Made by a program: the position numbers and the translations under genes. 30,932 bases of DNA from Actinomycetes bacterium (GTDB lineage Bacteria; Actinomycetota; Actinomycetes; Propionibacteriales; Nocardioidaceae), in the NCBI GenBank assembly GCA_023417775.1, contig JAEZEJ010000122.1, positions 1 through 30,932 of the forward strand, written 5' to 3'. The notes beneath the pieces are model-generated. The model was not told the origin of the DNA. It ran no database searches and saw nothing but the letters and a program-made list of their open reading frames with translations. Below, piece by piece: positions 29,540 to 30,932 of the stretch (within the stretch, counting starts at the first letter, position 1; every line of letters begins with the position of its first letter).

Positions 29540-30316
29540 ATGAGCGAGGACGGCAGCACGACGTTGCAGGGGACGCCCAATCCCGAGGCCCCCAATCCGC
29601 AGCTGCCGATCGTGCAGAAGGTCCGCATCCGCTATGCCAAGCGCGGTCGCCTGCGCTTCACGAGCCATCGTGACTTCGGCCGGGCCTTCGAGCGGGCGGT
29701 GCGACGGGCCGGGCTGCCGATCGGGTACAGCTCGGGCTTCACGCCGCATCCGAAGATCTCCTATGCGGGCGCCTCGCCGACGGGGGCCGCGAGCGAGGCG
29801 GAGTATCTCGAGATCGGGCTGACCCGTCCGGTGCCGGTGGAGGTGGTGCGCGAGCGCCTCGACGAAGCGCTGCCCGATGGCCTGGACGTGATGGACGTCG
29901 TGGTCGCCGCGCCCGGCGCGCTCGCCGACCGTCTGGAGGCGAGTCGCTGGAGCATCCGCCTCCCCGGGCTCTCGGCAGAGGACGTGACTCCCGCCGTGGA
30001 AGCCTTGCTATCGCGCGAAGAACTATTGGTCGAGCGGCTGATGAAGAAGGGCCCGCGCACCTTCGACATCCGTGCGTCCATCGTGTCGTTGGCCACTGAG
30101 GCGGACCCCGGTGACGCCTCGTGTGCGATACTGGACCTGGTCGTGCGGCACGGCACACCGTCCGTGCGACCGGACGACGTACTCGTCGGTCTGCGCTCCG
30201 AGTGCGGACTGGGCACCGGGTTGACACCCGTGGCGACTCGCCTGGCCCAGGGCCCGCTCGACGCGACGACCGGCTCGGTCGGCGATCCTCTCGCTCACGA
30301 CCGCGACGCTTCCTGA
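29540..30316 (+). CDS. TIGR03936-family radical SAM-associated protein (DUF2344)
   Basis: A 258-residue protein of the DUF2344/TIGR03936 family, usually encoded just after, or fused to, the TIGR03960 radical SAM protein. The core is clear: KVRIRYAKRGRLRFTSHRDFGRAFERAVRRAGLPIGYSSGFTPHPKISYA, then SEAEYLEIGL. A 25-residue Pro/Asn-rich N-terminal extension precedes it, and the C-terminal tail (SVGDPLAHDRDAS) is likely disordered. It is thought to assist the radical SAM partner, but function is unknown. The gene lies upstream of rne, as in other actinobacteria. Confidence 0.9.
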   Translation: MSEDGSTTLQGTPNPEAPNPQLPIVQKVRIRYAKRGRLRFTSHRDFGRAFERAVRRAGLPIGYSSGFTPHPKISYAGASPTGAASEAEYLEIGLTRPVPVEVVRERLDEALPDGLDVMDVVVAAPGALADRLEASRWSIRLPGLSAEDVTPAVEALLSREELLVERLMKKGPRTFDIRASIVSLATEADPGDASCAILDLVVRHGTPSVRPDDVLVGLRSECGLGTGLTPVATRLAQGPLDATTGSVGDPLAHDRDAS

Positions 30317-30399
30317 CCGGAAGCCGACCGCGGCGGCTCGGGGAGATCGTCATCGTGACAGGCCGGACGGCGTCCCTCGGTGCTCACGCATCGGGATCA

Positions 30400-30428
30400 C
30401 GACAGACTTGTCGGTCCCTCGCGGACCG
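30400..30428 (+). promoter_or_regulatory. Two adjacent small inverted repeats upstream of rne
   Basis: CGACA-GACT-TGTCG (30400-30413) and CGGTCC-CTCGC-GGACCG (30412-30428) overlap by two bases, so the two hairpins would be alternatives or partly stacked. They lie 84-112 bases after the preceding stop and 51 bases before the rne start. They may terminate the upstream gene or form part of the rne leader. Confidence 0.4.
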
Positions 30429-30478
30429 TTGACCCCAGGCCCGGGGCGCGCCAGACGTGTCCGGGCGAAGGAGAGCAC

Positions 30479-30932
30479 ATGCTCGACGATGACAACGACA
30501 CACCCACCACCTCCTCATCGGCCTCGCCGGAGCAGGAGACGCCGGCCGAGACCACGGCTTCGGCGTCGACACGCAGGCGCGCCGCCGGCCGCGCCGCGGG
30601 CCCTCCCCTGAGCACCGATATCTTCGCGGCTCCGGCTGCCCGGCGCGCACCCGAGCCGGTCGCCGACACCACGGACGAGGACGAGGACGGCGAGACCTCG
30701 GAGACCACCGAGAAGCCCGTGGTCGCGGAGAGCACGAGCAAGGCGGCCGTCACGGCCGCGATGTTCCAGGCGCCACCGGCCGAGCTCGCACCGCCCAAGC
30801 CGAAGCCCGCCCCCGAGCCGCAGTCCTCCGAGGAGGACGTCGACGACAGCGATGACGACTCCGATGACGATCAGCCCAAGCGCCGTCGCCGGAGCCGTGG
30901 CGGACGTGGGGGGCGGGGGGGGGGCGGCGGCG
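30479..30932 (+). CDS. rne: Ribonuclease E/G, N-terminal fragment (cut by window end)
   Basis: An open frame of 151 codons that runs off the window. It starts at ATG 30479 with AAGGAGA 5-7 bases upstream. The product begins MLDDDNDTPTTSSS and is of low complexity: an acidic/Thr/Ser-rich part, Ala/Pro-rich segments with two short repeats around DIFAAP and MFQAPP, a strongly acidic run (EEDVDDSDDDSDDD) and then a basic RRRRSRGGRGG stretch. This is the disordered N-terminal region typical of actinobacterial RNase E/G, which comes before the S1 domain; the catalytic part is not in the window. The call rests on this composition and on position after ndk and TIGR03936; no catalytic motif can be seen. 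Confidence 0.7.
   Translation, partial: MLDDDNDTPTTSSSASPEQETPAETTASASTRRRAAGRAAGPPLSTDIFAAPAARRAPEPVADTTDEDEDGETSETTEKPVVAESTSKAAVTAAMFQAPPAELAPPKPKPAPEPQSSEEDVDDSDDDSDDDQPKRRRRSRGGRGGRGGGGG
30908..30924 (+). repeat. G homopolymer runs at the window end
   Basis: Six G, one C, then ten G in a row, inside the Gly/Arg-rich coding region of rne. Such a run is prone to polymerase slippage and to assembly failure, so the reading frame beyond it is unreliable. Confidence 0.85.

Overview
The window is about 31 kb of high-GC DNA (roughly 70% by eye) from an actinobacterium. The gene order tig, clpP1, clpP2, clpX, saccharopine-dehydrogenase-like gene, valS, folC, DUF4233, ndk, rne matches the order I remember for the Mycobacterium tuberculosis tig-to-rne region. 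The ValRS type and the radical-SAM pair before rne suggest Micrococcales (a Brachybacterium-like relative is possible), but genus is a guess. I see no tRNA, rRNA, CRISPR array, insertion sequence or phage gene. No gene-free stretch exceeds about 180 bases.

Left part (1-7000): an SRPBCC gene on the minus strand, then the protein quality-control block: trigger factor, a lipase-like hydrolase, two tandem paralogous SRPBCC proteins, clpP1-clpP2 (start/stop overlap) and clpX. A sequence fitting the ClgR activator box lies upstream of the clpP1 promoter.

Middle part (7000-16200): a saccharopine dehydrogenase-like oxidoreductase, then a fructose/PTS cluster (fruK and a DeoR-type regulator divergent from ptsI) that lacks the EII permease and HPr genes. 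An archaeal-type valyl-tRNA synthetase follows, divergent from the folC-DUF4233 pair. Two long intergenic palindromes flank valS.

Right part (16200-25100): a block of about 8.9 kb between DUF4233 and ndk, which I remember as neighbours in related genomes. It holds a metallophosphoesterase with a ParB-like protein, a complete carbohydrate ABC importer (lipoprotein, two permeases, MsiK-type ATPase) with a GH13 alpha-glucosidase, and a beta-lactamase-fold hydrolase. Most likely it imports and hydrolyses alpha-glucosides. No LacI-type regulator is beside it.

Far right (25100-30932): ndk, an unrecognised 209-residue protein, the TIGR03960-type radical SAM protein, an MFS transporter, the TIGR03936-type partner and the acidic N-terminus of RNase E/G, cut off in a G-rich run at the window end.

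The clearest genome-wide feature is the promoter style. About eleven genes have a TANNNT hexamer ending 6 to 8 bases before the start codon, usually without a Shine-Dalgarno sequence, so leaderless mRNAs are probably common. Genes with a real Shine-Dalgarno are mostly inside operons or have a separate 5' leader. I found no clearly new defence or mobile system; the most unexplained items are the palindromes around valS, the unknown 209-residue gene and the orphan phosphoesterase/ParB-like pair.
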